A stretch of DNA of 64,000 nt from Herbidospora galbida (lineage in GTDB: Bacteria; Actinomycetota; Actinomycetes; Streptosporangiales; Streptosporangiaceae). Within the stretch, counting starts at the first letter, position 1. Every line of letters begins with the position of its first letter. The translations under genes and the position numbers were made by a program. The DNA is taken from the NCBI RefSeq assembly GCF_005233835.1, contig NZ_SZQA01000013.1, forward strand, positions 118,336 to 182,335. Direction: 5' to 3'. The notes below the pieces were generated by a model. That model searched no databases. It saw only the letters and a list, made by a program, of their open reading frames with translations, and had not been told where the DNA came from. This document shows positions 11,404 to 20,674 of the stretch, in pieces.

Positions 11404-11997
11404 GTGAGTCAGTCGAGTCAGTCGATGCACGAAGAGATCATCTCCAAGCTGGGCCCGCAGGGGATCCAGCAGATGGCGTCCCTCCTGGGGACCGACGCCG
11501 AGTCGGCCAAGCCGGCCATCCAGGCCTGTCTGGCCACCGTCATCTGCGGCATGGCCCGCAACTGCGGCGAGCCCAAGGGGGCCCAGTCGCTGCGTGCCGC
11601 CATGGACGACCACTCGGCCGCCGAGCCCTTCCGGGACATCGCCGCCCTGGCGAACGACCAGGACGGCCAGCGCATCCTGGCCCACGTCCTCGGGGTCCCC
11701 GGCAGCCGTCAGGCCGCCGAGGGCATCGCCCAGTTCATGGGGATGAACTCGGGCGCCATCACGAAGATGATGGCGATGGTCGCGCCGATGGCGATGGCCA
11801 TGATGGCCCAGCGGATCGAGGCCAACCACATGGACGCCACGGCGATGGCCCGTGAGCTCCGCCGCCAGGAGTCGGCGATGAGCACGAGCAGCTTCGGCGA
11901 CATGCTCAGCGGTGTCCTCGGCAAGATCTTCGGTGGCGCTCAGGCGCAGGGTGGTGCCAAGCCGAAGAGCAAGCCGCAGCGGGGCCAGCGCGTCTAA
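11404..11997 (+). CDS. DUF937-like protein
   Basis: A 197-residue helical protein with the pattern LGPQGIQQMASLLGTDAESA and a Met/Ala-rich segment (ITKMMAMVAPMAMAMMAQ), followed by a basic Gln/Gly tail (KPKSKPQRGQRV). This resembles DUF937/YidB-like proteins, which have no established function. GTG 11404 is preceded by GGGGGAG. It is divergent from the methyltransferase gene, and its stop interlocks with that of the convergent channel gene (CTAA at 11994-11997). Confidence 0.7.
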   Translation: MSQSSQSMHEEIISKLGPQGIQQMASLLGTDAESAKPAIQACLATVICGMARNCGEPKGAQSLRAAMDDHSAAEPFRDIAALANDQDGQRILAHVLGVPGSRQAAEGIAQFMGMNSGAITKMMAMVAPMAMAMMAQRIEANHMDATAMARELRRQESAMSTSSFGDMLSGVLGKIFGGAQAQGGAKPKSKPQRGQRV

Positions 11998-13847
11998 CGC
12001 TCCGCCAGCACTATCACCTTGTCACCGGCCGAGAACTCGAGCTCGGCCGATTTGGCGGGGTTCAGCACGACACCGAAGTGGGGCGCTTCGCTGACGCGAT
12101 CGGCCCGCCGGTAGCCGATGGCCGTCTCGCCCCTGCGGCGGGCCGACTCGATCACCGTCGCGAACGTGACGGGACGGCCCTCGGTGACGTAGTCGCTCGC
12201 CGGTCTCGGATAGATCTCCGAGCCGCGCGAGTCGAAGAGGTAGCCGAACACCTCCGACAGGTGCCGGTTCTCGGCCAGCTGCGCGAGCAGCAGGCCGATG
12301 ACGGTGTCGCTGATGACGATGTCGTCGGCCTCGGTGACCTCGGCGAGTTCGCGGTTGTTCTCGTCGTGCATCTCGCTGACGATCGAGTACCGCTCGTGCA
12401 TGACCGTCTGCATGTCGCGCAGTTGCAGCAGCGACATCAGCGTGCGCGTGTCGGCGTGGTGGGGCTCGAAGCGGTCGTCCGACAGGACGATGACGTGCTG
12501 GTAGAGACCGACGCTGAGCGATTCGAGCGCGTAGCGGTCGGTGGTCTCGCACTCCTTCACGTTCAGCGTGAGGTTGCGCAGCCCGCCGAGTCCCGCGCCC
12601 GCGTCGGGATGCCCGGCCGCCACGTCGAGCACCGACCCCGGTGCGACATAGCCGTCGAGGTAGCGCACGATCGTGCTCGCGCGGCCGTTCCACCCGAGCA
12701 CCAGCGTGCGCTCGGGCTCCAGCCTGGTACGGCTCGCGCGCACGATCGCCGTCTCGTCGACGGCCGCCGGCCGCGCCGCGAGGCTGATCGTGGAGTCGTC
12801 CTGCGCGATGACGATGACGTCGTCGCCGTCGGCGATGACCGTCTCGGTGGACGGGTTGAGCTCGACGCCCGTCGCCCGCTTCAGGCCGATGAGGGTGGCG
12901 TTCTCGAACGCGCTGAGCGCCTGGCCGTAGGTCTTCCCCGTCAGCGAGGGCGCCTTGCGCAGATAGATCTCGCCGTCGTCGAAGTCGAGCAGGTCCATGC
13001 AGACGACCGACATGCCCGACTGGCGCGACGACTGCACGATGAGCCGCGCGGCCGTGTCGTCGGAGTCGACCAGGTGCACGCCCGGCCCGCCCGCCAGCCG
13101 CGCCGCGGCCATGTTGCCCGAGTCGGCGATGGCGGCCACGACCGGCGGATGGTCGCCCCGGCGCTTGGCCAGCGCGAGCAGGGTCTTGATGACGTGGGCG
13201 TCGGGATCCTCCCCGGAGGGGGACAGCACGACGATCGACTTGGCCGCCCCGAGGTTCATGAGGTCGAGGTGGGCCGACTCGGTCGGCCGGCCGGTGCGGC
13301 ACACGACGCGGACGCGACCCGTGTCGGGGATGCGGTCGCGGAGGTCGTCCTCCATCGAGACCTTGTCCTTGTCGGCGAGGATCGCGATGACCGACTTCTG
13401 CTCCCGCGCCTTCACCAGTTCGGCGACGATCGTGAAGACCTGGTCGGACCAGCCCAGGATGACGGTGTGCTGCGACTCGATGATCCGCGACCGGCCCTTG
13501 CGCAGGTCTTCGACCTTGGTCTTGAGCCCGGCCGAGAGCAGGCCGACGAACAGCGAGACGAAGAACAGCCCGCCGAGCGAGGCGATGAGCATGATGGCCA
13601 GGTAGGGCGCGGTGCCGTCGTCGGAGGCGATCTTGCCGGGGCTGAGCGTGCGCATGAGCGAGGTCCAGAGCGCGCCCGGCACCCCGTTCTCGACCTCGCC
13701 CGGCGTCAGCCAGACGGCCAGCATCGCGGCCGCGACGATCAGCGCGGCGCAGAACGCGGCCAGCCAGCCGATCAGTGCCCCGGTTCCCCGGGACATGGTG
13801 TTGTCGAACCAGTACCGCGCCCTCTCGCGCGTCTTCGCCTTCGCCAC
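11994..13847 (-). CDS. CASTOR/POLLUX-like ion channel protein with NAD-binding/RCK-type domains
   Basis: A 617-residue protein. Two hydrophobic segments near the N-terminus (ALIGWLAAFCAALIVAAAML and YLAIMLIASLGGLFFVSLFV) flank a pore-like loop. They are followed by two tandem Rossmann/TrkA-N-like regulatory modules (HTVILGWSDQVFTIVAELV and RTLVLGWNGRASTIVRYL). This is the architecture of plant CASTOR/POLLUX (DMI1) channels and their bacterial homologs, which conduct cations and bind Ca2+ or nucleotides; the ion carried here is unknown. GTG 13847 (VAKAKTRERARYWF) is chosen because GGGGAGG lies five bases upstream. Confidence 0.85.
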   Translation of the reverse strand: MAKAKTRERARYWFDNTMSRGTGALIGWLAAFCAALIVAAAMLAVWLTPGEVENGVPGALWTSLMRTLSPGKIASDDGTAPYLAIMLIASLGGLFFVSLFVGLLSAGLKTKVEDLRKGRSRIIESQHTVILGWSDQVFTIVAELVKAREQKSVIAILADKDKVSMEDDLRDRIPDTGRVRVVCRTGRPTESAHLDLMNLGAAKSIVVLSPSGEDPDAHVIKTLLALAKRRGDHPPVVAAIADSGNMAAARLAGGPGVHLVDSDDTAARLIVQSSRQSGMSVVCMDLLDFDDGEIYLRKAPSLTGKTYGQALSAFENATLIGLKRATGVELNPSTETVIADGDDVIVIAQDDSTISLAARPAAVDETAIVRASRTRLEPERTLVLGWNGRASTIVRYLDGYVAPGSVLDVAAGHPDAGAGLGGLRNLTLNVKECETTDRYALESLSVGLYQHVIVLSDDRFEPHHADTRTLMSLLQLRDMQTVMHERYSIVSEMHDENNRELAEVTEADDIVISDTVIGLLLAQLAENRHLSEVFGYLFDSRGSEIYPRPASDYVTEGRPVTFATVIESARRRGETAIGYRRADRVSEAPHFGVVLNPAKSAELEFSAGDKVIVLAER

Positions 13848-13955
13848 GTGGCCTCCCCGCCGCCGATCAACCCGGACAAGGTACTCCTCATGACCATCAG
13901 CCCGCATATCGGTTGACAAACGATGAAAGCGACTTCGGGACTAAGGTGGGCTGAC

Positions 13956-14555
13956 GTGACCGAGCTCATTCTCGCCTCCGCCTCCCCGGCCCGCCTCGGC
14001 GTTCTGCGCGCCGCCGGTCTGGAGCCCAAAGTCATCGTCAGCGGCGTGGACGAGTCGGCGATCACCGCCCCGACCCCGTCCGACCTCGCCCTCGTCCTGG
14101 CGAAAGCCAAGGCCAGAGCGGTCGCCGACACGCTGTCGGGCCCCGCGCTGGTGATCGGCTGCGACTCCGTGCTGGAGCTCGACGGGGTGGCCTACGGGAA
14201 ACCCGCGTCGACCGGCGAGGCTACGGAACGGTGGCTCTCCATGCGCGGACGAACCGGACGCCTGCTGACCGGCCACAGCGTGATCGACGTGGCTTCGGGC
14301 CGCGAGGCGGCCGAGACCTGCGCGACGACCGTGCGTTTCGGCACCCCGTCAGAGGCGGAGATCGCGGCCTACGTGGCGAGCGGCGAACCGCTGCGGGTCG
14401 CGGGCGCCTTCACCCTCGACGGCCTGGGCGGCTGGTTCGTCGAGGGGATCGAGGGAGACCACGGCAACGTCCTGGGCATCTCCCTCCCTCTCGTCCGCCG
14501 CCTCCTGTCCGACCTGGGCGTCGAGGTCACCTCGCTCTGGACGACGCGGGCCTAG
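13956..14555 (+). CDS. maf: Maf-like nucleoside triphosphate pyrophosphatase
   Basis: A 199-residue house-cleaning pyrophosphatase that hydrolyses non-canonical or excess NTPs to NMP and PPi. Family motifs are [18 protein letters not shown] (N-terminal phosphate/substrate site), CDSVLELDG in the position of the usual CDTVV catalytic Asp, YGKP, and [15 protein letters not shown] 13956 has TAAGGT at 13942-13947, eight bases upstream, and no Shine-Dalgarno, so it is probably leaderless. The next gene follows after about 60 bases with its own promoter-like box. Confidence 0.9.
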   Translation: MTELILASASPARLGVLRAAGLEPKVIVSGVDESAITAPTPSDLALVLAKAKARAVADTLSGPALVIGCDSVLELDGVAYGKPASTGEATERWLSMRGRTGRLLTGHSVIDVASGREAAETCATTVRFGTPSEAEIAAYVASGEPLRVAGAFTLDGLGGWFVEGIEGDHGNVLGISLPLVRRLLSDLGVEVTSLWTTRA

Positions 14556-14614
14556 ACCGATCGGCGCAAGTCGGTAGATCGCGGTCAGGGCGCGGATTCG
14601 CTAGCCTCGCCCTC

Positions 14615-15421
14615 ATGGTCGGTGGTGGGCCGGTGCGCAGGCAGGCCGGTGGGTTCTTCGATGGTGTCGGGTGCTACCTGCGCGGGATCGGGTGGATGGC
14701 CCGGCATCCCCGTTGGTGGCTGTTCGGGTTGATTCCGGCGCTGATCGCGTTCGCGGTCTTCGCGGGGCTGCTCGTGCTGCTGGCCGTCAACGCCGCCGAC
14801 GTCGCCGCCTGGATGACGCCGTTCGCCGACGACTGGGGATGGCGCGAGTTCTTCCGCACCCTCGTCGGGGTCCTTTTGGTCATCGTCGGGGCGCTGCTGT
14901 CGATCGTGCTGTTCACGGCCGTCTCGCTGGCGATCGGGGAGCCGTTCTACGAGAAGATCTCCGAGCAGGTCGAGGAGAGCCTCGGCGGGCCCGTCCACCA
15001 CGACGACACGCCGCTCGTGCTCAGCATCCTCCGGTCGATCAAAGACAGCCTGGTCACCCTCTGCTATGTCCTGCTGTTCACGATCCCGCTGTTCGTGCTG
15101 GGGTTCGTCCCGTTCGTCGGGCAGACGGTCGTGCCGGTCATCGGTGCGCTCGTGTCCGGATATTTCCTGACCGTCGAGCTCACCGCACTCGCCATGGAGC
15201 GGCGCGGGGTGCGGCGGAAGTACCGGTTCGCCGTGCTCAAGGCGAACCGGGGCATGTCGCTCGGGTTCGGTGTCGCCGTCTTCGTGACGTTCCTCGTCCC
15301 GTTCCTCGCGATCGCGGCCATGCCGTGCGCGGTCGCCGGGGCGGCGATCATGGTGCGCGACCGGATGCTAGTTCAGGGGCCTGGGCAGCCGGCCTTCCAG
15401 CCGCCGCCGCGCCGCCTGTAG
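14615..15421 (+). CDS. EI24 domain membrane protein (CysZ-like)
   Basis: A 268-residue polytopic membrane protein with hydrophobic segments WWLFGLIPALIAFAVFAG, LVGVLLVIVGALLSIVLFTA, LCYVLLFTIPLFVLGFVPFV, and LGFGVAVFVTFLVPFLAI. The loop GEPFYEKISEQVE is characteristic of EI24/CysZ proteins. CysZ in proteobacteria is a sulfate permease; actinobacterial members are uncharacterised. ATG 14615 has TAGCCT at 14602-14607, seven bases upstream (probably leaderless). The last 54 bases overlap the convergent DUF4326 gene. Confidence 0.85.
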   Translation: MVGGGPVRRQAGGFFDGVGCYLRGIGWMARHPRWWLFGLIPALIAFAVFAGLLVLLAVNAADVAAWMTPFADDWGWREFFRTLVGVLLVIVGALLSIVLFTAVSLAIGEPFYEKISEQVEESLGGPVHHDDTPLVLSILRSIKDSLVTLCYVLLFTIPLFVLGFVPFVGQTVVPVIGALVSGYFLTVELTALAMERRGVRRKYRFAVLKANRGMSLGFGVAVFVTFLVPFLAIAAMPCAVAGAAIMVRDRMLVQGPGQPAFQPPPRRL

Positions 15422-16150
15422 CTCCGCGATCCCCTCGTCGATCAGGCCGATCCACCTGCGGATCGCCTCGGGGGTGGGCTCGCCGTCGAGCTCGCCCATC
15501 AGGTCGCGTACGGCCGTCAGCCGGGGCTCCGGCTTGCGGCCCATATTGGCCATCAGCCCGGCGGTGGCGATCTGGCGGTTGGCGTGGTGGCGGGTGAACC
15601 CCCAGCGCTGTCGGCAGTAGTCGTCGAACCCCCCGTAGGCGGCCCGGTAGAGCCGCAGGTCGCGGATGCGGGTCAGGGCGTGGCCGACCCGTCCGAGCCC
15701 GCCGATCCCGGCCGCCTCGATCTCGGCCTCGGCCTCGGCCAGGGCGGCCCGCTCGGCCGGTGACAGCGACGGCTTGGCCACCACGCCCCCGGCGAGCCGC
15801 TTGAGCACCTGCCCGTGGCACGGCCCGGGGACGCACCAGCACCCGAGGGCCTTGCCACGCAGTTCGGGGACGCGCGCCAGCAGTTCGGGCCGCTCGGTCA
15901 GGTAGGACTCGAAGCGGCGCAGCTGCTCGCCGCGCAGCACGTCGTCTTTCTCGTGGGGGTTGGCCCAGTCGCTGCGGGTGTCGATGCGGACGTACAGGCC
16001 CGCGGTTCGCGCCCACGCGATCAGGTTCGGATGCCCGCGGCGGCGGTTCATGCTGACGATGACCGTCTCCCCGGCCAGCAGGCTCTCCAGCCGGGCCCGC
16101 TCGTGGCCGGACCATTCATCGGTGACCGGAACATCTCGCATGCCCGTCAA
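15368..16150 (-). CDS. DUF4326 protein fused to an HTH-like YCRQRWG domain
   Basis: A protein of about 260 residues. The first half is DUF4326: NRRRGHPNLIAWARTAGLYV, then DTRSDWANPHEK, then KALGCWCVPGPCHGQVLKRL, with the Cys/His cluster typical of the family. The second half has a long helix (AERAALAEAEAEIEAAG) and then LYRAAYGGFDDYCRQRWGFT and RHHANRQIATAGLM. That pattern resembles helix-turn-helix segments of phage and plasmid proteins. The TTG at 16150 is favoured because GAGGGGAG lies five bases upstream; ATG 16141 is the alternative. The fusion suggests a mobile-element origin, though codon use looks native. Confidence 0.7.
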   Translation of the reverse strand: MTGMRDVPVTDEWSGHERARLESLLAGETVIVSMNRRRGHPNLIAWARTAGLYVRIDTRSDWANPHEKDDVLRGEQLRRFESYLTERPELLARVPELRGKALGCWCVPGPCHGQVLKRLAGGVVAKPSLSPAERAALAEAEAEIEAAGIGGLGRVGHALTRIRDLRLYRAAYGGFDDYCRQRWGFTRHHANRQIATAGLMANMGRKPEPRLTAVRDLMGELDGEPTPEAIRRWIGLIDEGIAELQAARRRLEGRLPRPLN

Positions 16151-16291
16151 CGCTGCTCCCCTCGACGCACAACCGTCCCATGCCGCGCGGTTCCTTTTGC
16201 GGTTTCCAGAGCTATGCCCACAGCGAACACGGTTTTCCACAACCGGATCCATGTCCGTTTCTCATGTCCCGTACGCCGCCACGATCGCCCC

Positions 16292-17341
16292 ATGCCCACC
16301 GACCACCGGCTCCGCCTGTCGTCCCCGGCCGACATCCTGGCGGCCATCCCCTACCTGCTCGGCTTCCACCCCGCCGACAGTCTCGTCGTCATCGGCCTCG
16401 AACGTGCCGCCGTCCGCGTCGCGACCCGCTGGGACCTGCCGCTGACCCCCGGCGCCCTCGACGACCTGCGGCCGCTGCTCGCCCGCGAGAAGGCCGACGC
16501 GACCGTGCTCGCCGCCTACGGCGAGGCGGCGCTGACCGCGCCCGCCCTCGACGACGCGGCGCGCTTCCTGGCGGCGGCCGGGGTCGCCGTCCACGACGCG
16601 TTACGCGCCCACGACGGCCGCTACTGGTCCCACCTGCACGCGTGCCCGCCGGGCGGGATCCACTACGACGCCGCGGCCCATCCCGTCGCGGCCGAAGCGG
16701 TGGTGCGCGGCATGGTCGCGCTGCCCGACCGCGCGGCGCTGGAACGCACGGTCGCGCCCGTCACCGGTGCCGCCCGCGCGGCGATGGACCGCGCGACCGA
16801 GCGGGCCGAACACGAGGTGTGGGGCTGGGTGGAGAAGGCCGATCCGGCCGCCTACCTGGCCGACGGCATCGCCCGGGTGCGGTCGGCCGTCGAGTGCTAC
16901 GAGCGCGGCGGCCGGCTGTCCGACGACGACGCCGCGCGGCTGGGCCTGGCGCTGTGGCTGATCCGGGTGCGTGACGAGGCCTGGACCCTCATCGACGACC
17001 GCCCCGCCCACCTGACGCTGTGGCGCGACCTGACCCGCCGGCTGTCACCCGGCCTGGTCACTCCGGCGGCGGCGCTGCTGGCGGCCGCGGCCTGGCGGAC
17101 GGGCGACTGCGCCCTCGCCTCGATGGCGCTCGACCGGGCGCTCGCGGCGGAACCGCGCTACACGATGGCGCTGATCCTCACCGAGGCGATCGCCCGGCTG
17201 CTGACCCCCGACGACGTCGGCGAGCGCATGCCGACACCCGAACAGCTCGACCGTGAGATGGGACCGCCGCTGATGAGCTGGTTCACCCCGCTCCTGCGGA
17301 GGCTCGCCGAACCGGGGCCGGCCCACGCGACCGGGAGATGA
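16292..17341 (+). CDS. DUF4192 family protein
   Basis: A 349-residue actinobacterial protein. The diagnostic N-terminus is LSSPADILAAIPYLLGFHPA followed by DSLVVIGL. The middle holds HACPPGGIHYD, matching the family's C-x-x-x-G region, and the C-terminal half is helical and TPR-like (LALWLIRVRDEAW, AAWRTGDCALASMALDRAL). No biochemical function is established for DUF4192. ATG 16292 has CACGAT at 16280-16285, six bases upstream, consistent with a leaderless transcript. It is divergent from the DUF4326 fusion gene. Confidence 0.85.
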   Translation: MPTDHRLRLSSPADILAAIPYLLGFHPADSLVVIGLERAAVRVATRWDLPLTPGALDDLRPLLAREKADATVLAAYGEAALTAPALDDAARFLAAAGVAVHDALRAHDGRYWSHLHACPPGGIHYDAAAHPVAAEAVVRGMVALPDRAALERTVAPVTGAARAAMDRATERAEHEVWGWVEKADPAAYLADGIARVRSAVECYERGGRLSDDDAARLGLALWLIRVRDEAWTLIDDRPAHLTLWRDLTRRLSPGLVTPAAALLAAAAWRTGDCALASMALDRALAAEPRYTMALILTEAIARLLTPDDVGERMPTPEQLDREMGPPLMSWFTPLLRRLAEPGPAHATGR

Positions 17342-17361
17342 CGCGCCGCACGAGGTGTCCG

Positions 17362-17384
17362 GGCCGCCTCCGCGAACGGCGGCC
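17362..17384. terminator. GC-rich hairpin between convergent genes
   Basis: GGCCGCC at 17362-17368 pairs with GGCGGCC at 17378-17384 across a nine-base loop. It lies between the stops of two convergent genes and has no T-run, which is common for actinobacterial terminators. It could serve both strands. Confidence 0.5.
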
Positions 17385-17392
17385 GGCCCGGT

Positions 17393-17734
17393 TCAGACCT
17401 CGTCCGCCTGGCGGCGGCGTTCGTTGTAGGCCCTCATCCGGGCCGGGTAGCCGACGAGTTGCACGTCGTAGACGGGCAGCCGCAGGTCGCGGGCGACCTT
17501 CCGGATGACGGCGGGGGAGCCCACCCGGCGGCGCGTCCATTCGCCGTCGTGGGCGACCGCGACGGCGGTGGTGTCGGTGGCGAAGGTTTCCGGTTCGACG
17601 TAGAACTCCACGCCGATGCGGGACTTGGCGAACTCGATCAGGGACTCGATGTCCTGATCGGTGGCCTCCCGGTCGAAACGCTGCACTTTCGGACCCCGGT
17701 TACGCCGTAGTCCGTAGCGGTCACGCCATCTCAT
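17393..17734 (-). CDS. Small conserved-looking hypothetical protein
   Basis: A 113-residue, strongly charged protein starting MRWRDRYGLRRNRGPKVQRF. A central alpha/beta pattern (DQDIESLIEFAKSRIGVEFY, ETFATDTTAVAVAHDGEWTR) is followed by VIRKVARDLRLPVYDVQLVG. I do not recognise the family. Third-position GC is high throughout, and AAGGGG precedes the ATG, supporting a real gene. There is no signal peptide or membrane helix. It stands alone between a convergent DUF4192 gene and a divergent DUF1707 gene. Confidence 0.6.
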   Translation of the reverse strand: MRWRDRYGLRRNRGPKVQRFDREATDQDIESLIEFAKSRIGVEFYVEPETFATDTTAVAVAHDGEWTRRRVGSPAVIRKVARDLRLPVYDVQLVGYPARMRAYNERRRQADEV

Positions 17735-17891
17735 ACCCCTTGTATACCGTCCGATCGGGCGGAGCGCGCCCCTCTGGCGGATCTCCGGGGCGCGTCGGGG
17801 TCATCCCCGATTCTTCGCCGTGACGGCTTCGGTCACCATGGAAGGAGGCAGACTCGAAAGACACGTTTCTTCGGAGAAGGGCAGGGGTTTC

Positions 17892-18479
17892 ATGGCGACG
17901 TCGTTCTCACCCGCACCGCCGGGGCGCGGACCCGTTCCACCCGCCCGGCTCCGCGTCAGCGACGCCGACCGCGACCAGGTGGTCGAACACGTCAAGGCGG
18001 CCTACGCCGAGGGGCGGCTCGACAAAGACGAGATGGACCTGCGGCTCGACCACGCGATGACCGCGCAGACCCACGCCGACCTGATGCCCGTCATGGCCGA
18101 CCTCTACGACCGCCCGCCCACGCTGACGGTCTACCCGAAGCCCCATGACGAACCGGCCCGCGCCGCCGACGCGTCCGACCGCGTGGTGGGCGCCGCCGCC
18201 CATCTCATCACCCTGACCGGCCTGTTCGTCGTCGGCCCGCTCATCATGCTGCTGACCGCCGGCCGCACCTCGCCCTACGTCCGGCGGCACGCCATGGAGG
18301 CCCTCAACTTCCACCTGACGGTTTTCGGCGCCACGATCCTGCTGCCGTTCACGGTCGTGGGTATCGTCCTGGTGCCGCTGTTCTGGGTCCTCGGCATCGT
18401 GCTGTCGATCGTCGGCGGCATCTCGGCCCTGGCCGACGGAGAGTTCCGCTACCCGCTGACGATCCGGCTCATCAAGTAG
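17892..18479 (+). CDS. DUF1707 and DUF4870 domain membrane protein
   Basis: A 195-residue protein. The N-terminal DUF1707 (RVSDADRDQVVEHVKAAYAE, GRLDKDEMDLRLDHAMTAQT) is a short helical domain common in actinobacteria. The C-terminal DUF4870 has three hydrophobic segments (AHLITLTGLFVVGPLIMLLT, FGATILLPFTVVGIVLVPLF, and a third) with the family motif YVRRHAMEALNFHLT. Function unknown. ATG 17892 is favoured over an upstream ATG at 17838 because GCAGGGG precedes it and DUF1707 usually lies near the N-terminus. Confidence 0.85.
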   Translation: MATSFSPAPPGRGPVPPARLRVSDADRDQVVEHVKAAYAEGRLDKDEMDLRLDHAMTAQTHADLMPVMADLYDRPPTLTVYPKPHDEPARAADASDRVVGAAAHLITLTGLFVVGPLIMLLTAGRTSPYVRRHAMEALNFHLTVFGATILLPFTVVGIVLVPLFWVLGIVLSIVGGISALADGEFRYPLTIRLIK

Positions 18480-18488
18480 GAGCCCGCT

Positions 18489-18516
18489 CCGTTACGGCTC
18501 CGCCCACCCCGGCACC
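18489..18516. repeat. 28-bp interspersed repeat, copy 1
   Basis: CCGTTACGGCTC followed by one variable base and GCCCACCCCGGCACC. The copy at 50704-50731 is identical except for that base (27/28). Both copies lie in the gap between the 3' ends of two convergent genes. Confidence 0.6.
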
Positions 18517-18519
18517 CCC

Positions 18520-18536
18520 CGCCCCGCCACGGGGCG
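18520..18536. terminator. Compact hairpin between convergent genes
   Basis: CGCCCCG-CCA-CGGGGCG is a perfect 7-bp stem with a three-base loop, directly before the DNA ligase stop and after the DUF1707/DUF4870 stop. It is probably a bidirectional terminator; there is no T-tract. Confidence 0.5.
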
Positions 18537-18538
18537 TG

Positions 18539-20059
18539 TCAGGCCGGGGGCAGTAGTGCGCGGACCGCCGAGACCGTGTCGGCGTCCTCCGCGCGCTTGT
18601 CGGGCCGGTAGCGGAGCACCCGGGCGAACCGCAGCGCCATGCCGCCCTCGTAGCGCGTCGACCGCTGCACCCCGTCGAAGGCGATCTCGACGACCTGTTC
18701 CGGCTTGAGGGGCACCGTCCAGTCGGTGGTGGGGCCGTCGGCGAGTTCGAGGAAGCGTTCGGTCTGCCATGCGAGCAGGTCGTCGGTCAGGCCCTTGAAG
18801 GTCTTGCCGAGCATCACGAACCCGCCCGTCTCCGGGTCGTAGGCCCCCAGGTGCAGGTTCGACAGCTTCCCCTCGCGCCGCCCGTGGCCCCACTCGGCCG
18901 CCAGCACGACGAGGTCGAGGGTGTGCCGGGGCTTGACCTTGATCCAGCCCGCCCCGCGCCGCCCGGCGGCGTACACGGTCCCGGGGGCCTTGACCACCAC
19001 GCCCTCGTGGCCCTTGCGGACCGCCTCGGCGAAGAACTCCTCGCCCTCCTCGGCGTCGGCGGTGACCAGCCGGGGAGTGATCAGCGACGGCGGCACGGCG
19101 GCCGTGAGGGCCGCGTGGCGGTCGGCGTCGGGCAGGTCGAGCAGGTCGGCGCCGTCGACGCGCAGGGCGTCGAAGAAGAAGACGCTCAGGGGCACCTCGC
19201 GCGGGCCGACCTTGGTCGCCACCCGGCTCGCGGTCACCTGGAAGGGCAGCGGGCTCGCGTCGTCACGCAGGGCGATGACCTCGCCGTCGAGCACGATGTC
19301 GGTCGCCGTCAGGCCGCGGACCGCCTCGACCAGTTCGGGGACCTGCTCGGTGATGTCGTCGAGGGTGCGGGTGAAGACGCGCACCTCGTCGCCCGAGCGG
19401 TGGGCCTGGACGCGGATCCCGTCGAGCTTCCACTCGATCGCCGCCGGGCCGCCGATCTTCTCCAGGGCAGCCGTCACGGTGGGGGCGCTCTGGGCCAGCA
19501 TCGGGGCGACCGGGCGGCCGACCTCCAGGTGGAAGTCGCGCAGCGCCGTCACGCCGCCCGCCAGCGCGGCCGCGCCCACGGCGGGCAGCCAGCCGCGGAG
19601 CATCAGCGCGCGGCGCACCTCGGCGGAGGGGACGTCGGCCGCCTTGGCGATGGCCTCGATCATGACCCCGTCGAGCGCGCCCTGGCGGAGCTCGCCCGTC
19701 AGCAGGCGGCTCAGGAAGGTCTGCTCCTGGCGGGTCGCGGCGCCGAACAGGTCGGCGACGAGGCCGCGCCGGGCGGCCTGCGAACCGGGGCCCGACTGGG
19801 CCTTGATGCGTTCGAGGAAGGCGTCGATCTGGGTGAGGGTGGCGGTCGCGGCCAGGCGGGGTTCGGGCAGGTCCTGGAGGGAGCGCCAGCCGACGCCGAT
19901 CTGACGCTGGGGGAGTTCGCCCGACAGGTAGGCGATGGCGATCTCGGCCTCTTCCGGCCCCACCCGGGCGAGCAGTTCGGCCAGGTGGCGGATCTTCGCC
20001 AGCCGGGCCGAGTCGGCGGCGACGGCCGCGGAGGTCCTGGCAAGATCGATCAGCAACAC
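18539..20059 (-). CDS. ligB: ATP-dependent DNA ligase (LigB type)
   Basis: A 506-residue ligase with the same length and layout as mycobacterial LigB. An N-terminal helical DNA-binding domain is followed by the nucleotidyltransferase domain, with adenylated Lys211 in [11 protein letters not shown], motif [12 protein letters not shown], motif [10 protein letters not shown], and motif [15 protein letters not shown], then an OB-fold. It seals nicks using ATP as an accessory to the NAD-dependent LigA and is likely non-essential and repair-linked. GTG 20059 ([12 protein letters not shown]) matches the family N-terminus and has CAGGAT six bases upstream, so it is probably leaderless. Confidence 0.92.
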   Translation of the reverse strand: MLLIDLARTSAAVAADSARLAKIRHLAELLARVGPEEAEIAIAYLSGELPQRQIGVGWRSLQDLPEPRLAATATLTQIDAFLERIKAQSGPGSQAARRGLVADLFGAATRQEQTFLSRLLTGELRQGALDGVMIEAIAKAADVPSAEVRRALMLRGWLPAVGAAALAGGVTALRDFHLEVGRPVAPMLAQSAPTVTAALEKIGGPAAIEWKLDGIRVQAHRSGDEVRVFTRTLDDITEQVPELVEAVRGLTATDIVLDGEVIALRDDASPLPFQVTASRVATKVGPREVPLSVFFFDALRVDGADLLDLPDADRHAALTAAVPPSLITPRLVTADAEEGEEFFAEAVRKGHEGVVVKAPGTVYAAGRRGAGWIKVKPRHTLDLVVLAAEWGHGRREGKLSNLHLGAYDPETGGFVMLGKTFKGLTDDLLAWQTERFLELADGPTTDWTVPLKPEQVVEIAFDGVQRSTRYEGGMALRFARVLRYRPDKRAEDADTVSAVRALLPPA

Positions 20060-20092
20060 ACCGTAATCCTGCCGTACCCGACCTTCCAATGC

Positions 20093-20126
20093 CACGGCCC
20101 GGCACCCTCTCGGGAACCGGGCCGTG
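20093..20126 (-). terminator. Terminator of the FKBP gene
   Basis: CACGGCCCGG at 20093-20102 and CCGGGCCGTG at 20117-20126 form a perfect 10-bp stem with a 14-base loop, 15 bases beyond the FKBP stop and upstream of the ligase start. There is no T-run. Confidence 0.7.
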
Positions 20127-20141
20127 ACGAACGGGCGAACG

Positions 20142-20516
20142 TCAGCTCACGCCGAGCAGGTCGACGACGAAGATCAGGGTCTCTCCGGGCTTGATGGCCC
20201 GTCCGGCGCCCCGGTCGCCGTAGCCCAGGTGCGGCGGGATGGTGAGGCGGCGGCGTCCGCCGACCTTCATGCCGGCCACGCCCTGGTCCCAGCCGGCGAT
20301 GACCCGGCCGCCGCCGAGGGGGAACTGGAAGGTGTCGCCGCGGTTCCACGAGGCGTCGAACTCCTCGCCGGTGGAGAAGGCGACGCCGACGTAGTGCACG
20401 CTCACGGTGTGCCCCGGCTTGGCCTCAGGACCGTCGCCGACCACCAGGTCGACGATCTCCAGGTCGGCGGGCGCCTTGCCCTCCGGAAAGTCGATCTCGG
20501 GCTTCTCGAGTGCCAC
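20142..20516 (-). CDS. FKBP-type peptidyl-prolyl cis-trans isomerase
   Basis: A 124-residue single-domain FKBP. Landmarks are [55 protein letters not shown], and the terminal [11 protein letters not shown]. It catalyses prolyl isomerisation during protein folding. There is no signal peptide, so it is cytoplasmic. GTG 20516 is preceded by AAGGAG at good spacing. The gene is probably monocistronic, given the strong hairpin just past its stop. Confidence 0.93.
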   Translation of the reverse strand: MALEKPEIDFPEGKAPADLEIVDLVVGDGPEAKPGHTVSVHYVGVAFSTGEEFDASWNRGDTFQFPLGGGRVIAGWDQGVAGMKVGGRRRLTIPPHLGYGDRGAGRAIKPGETLIFVVDLLGVS

Positions 20517-20674
20517 GTGGGTCTCCTTGGTTCATGGCGCGCCGCTCGGTTCGCCCGGACACGCCGGCCGGAGTGACGCGCCGCCCCCGACCGGCCGCCG
20601 ACCGCTCTGCGGGCCGGACCGCACGACTCTACCGGCACCCCCGAGCCGCCCGCCGGGCGTGTCGCCCTCTCGGG

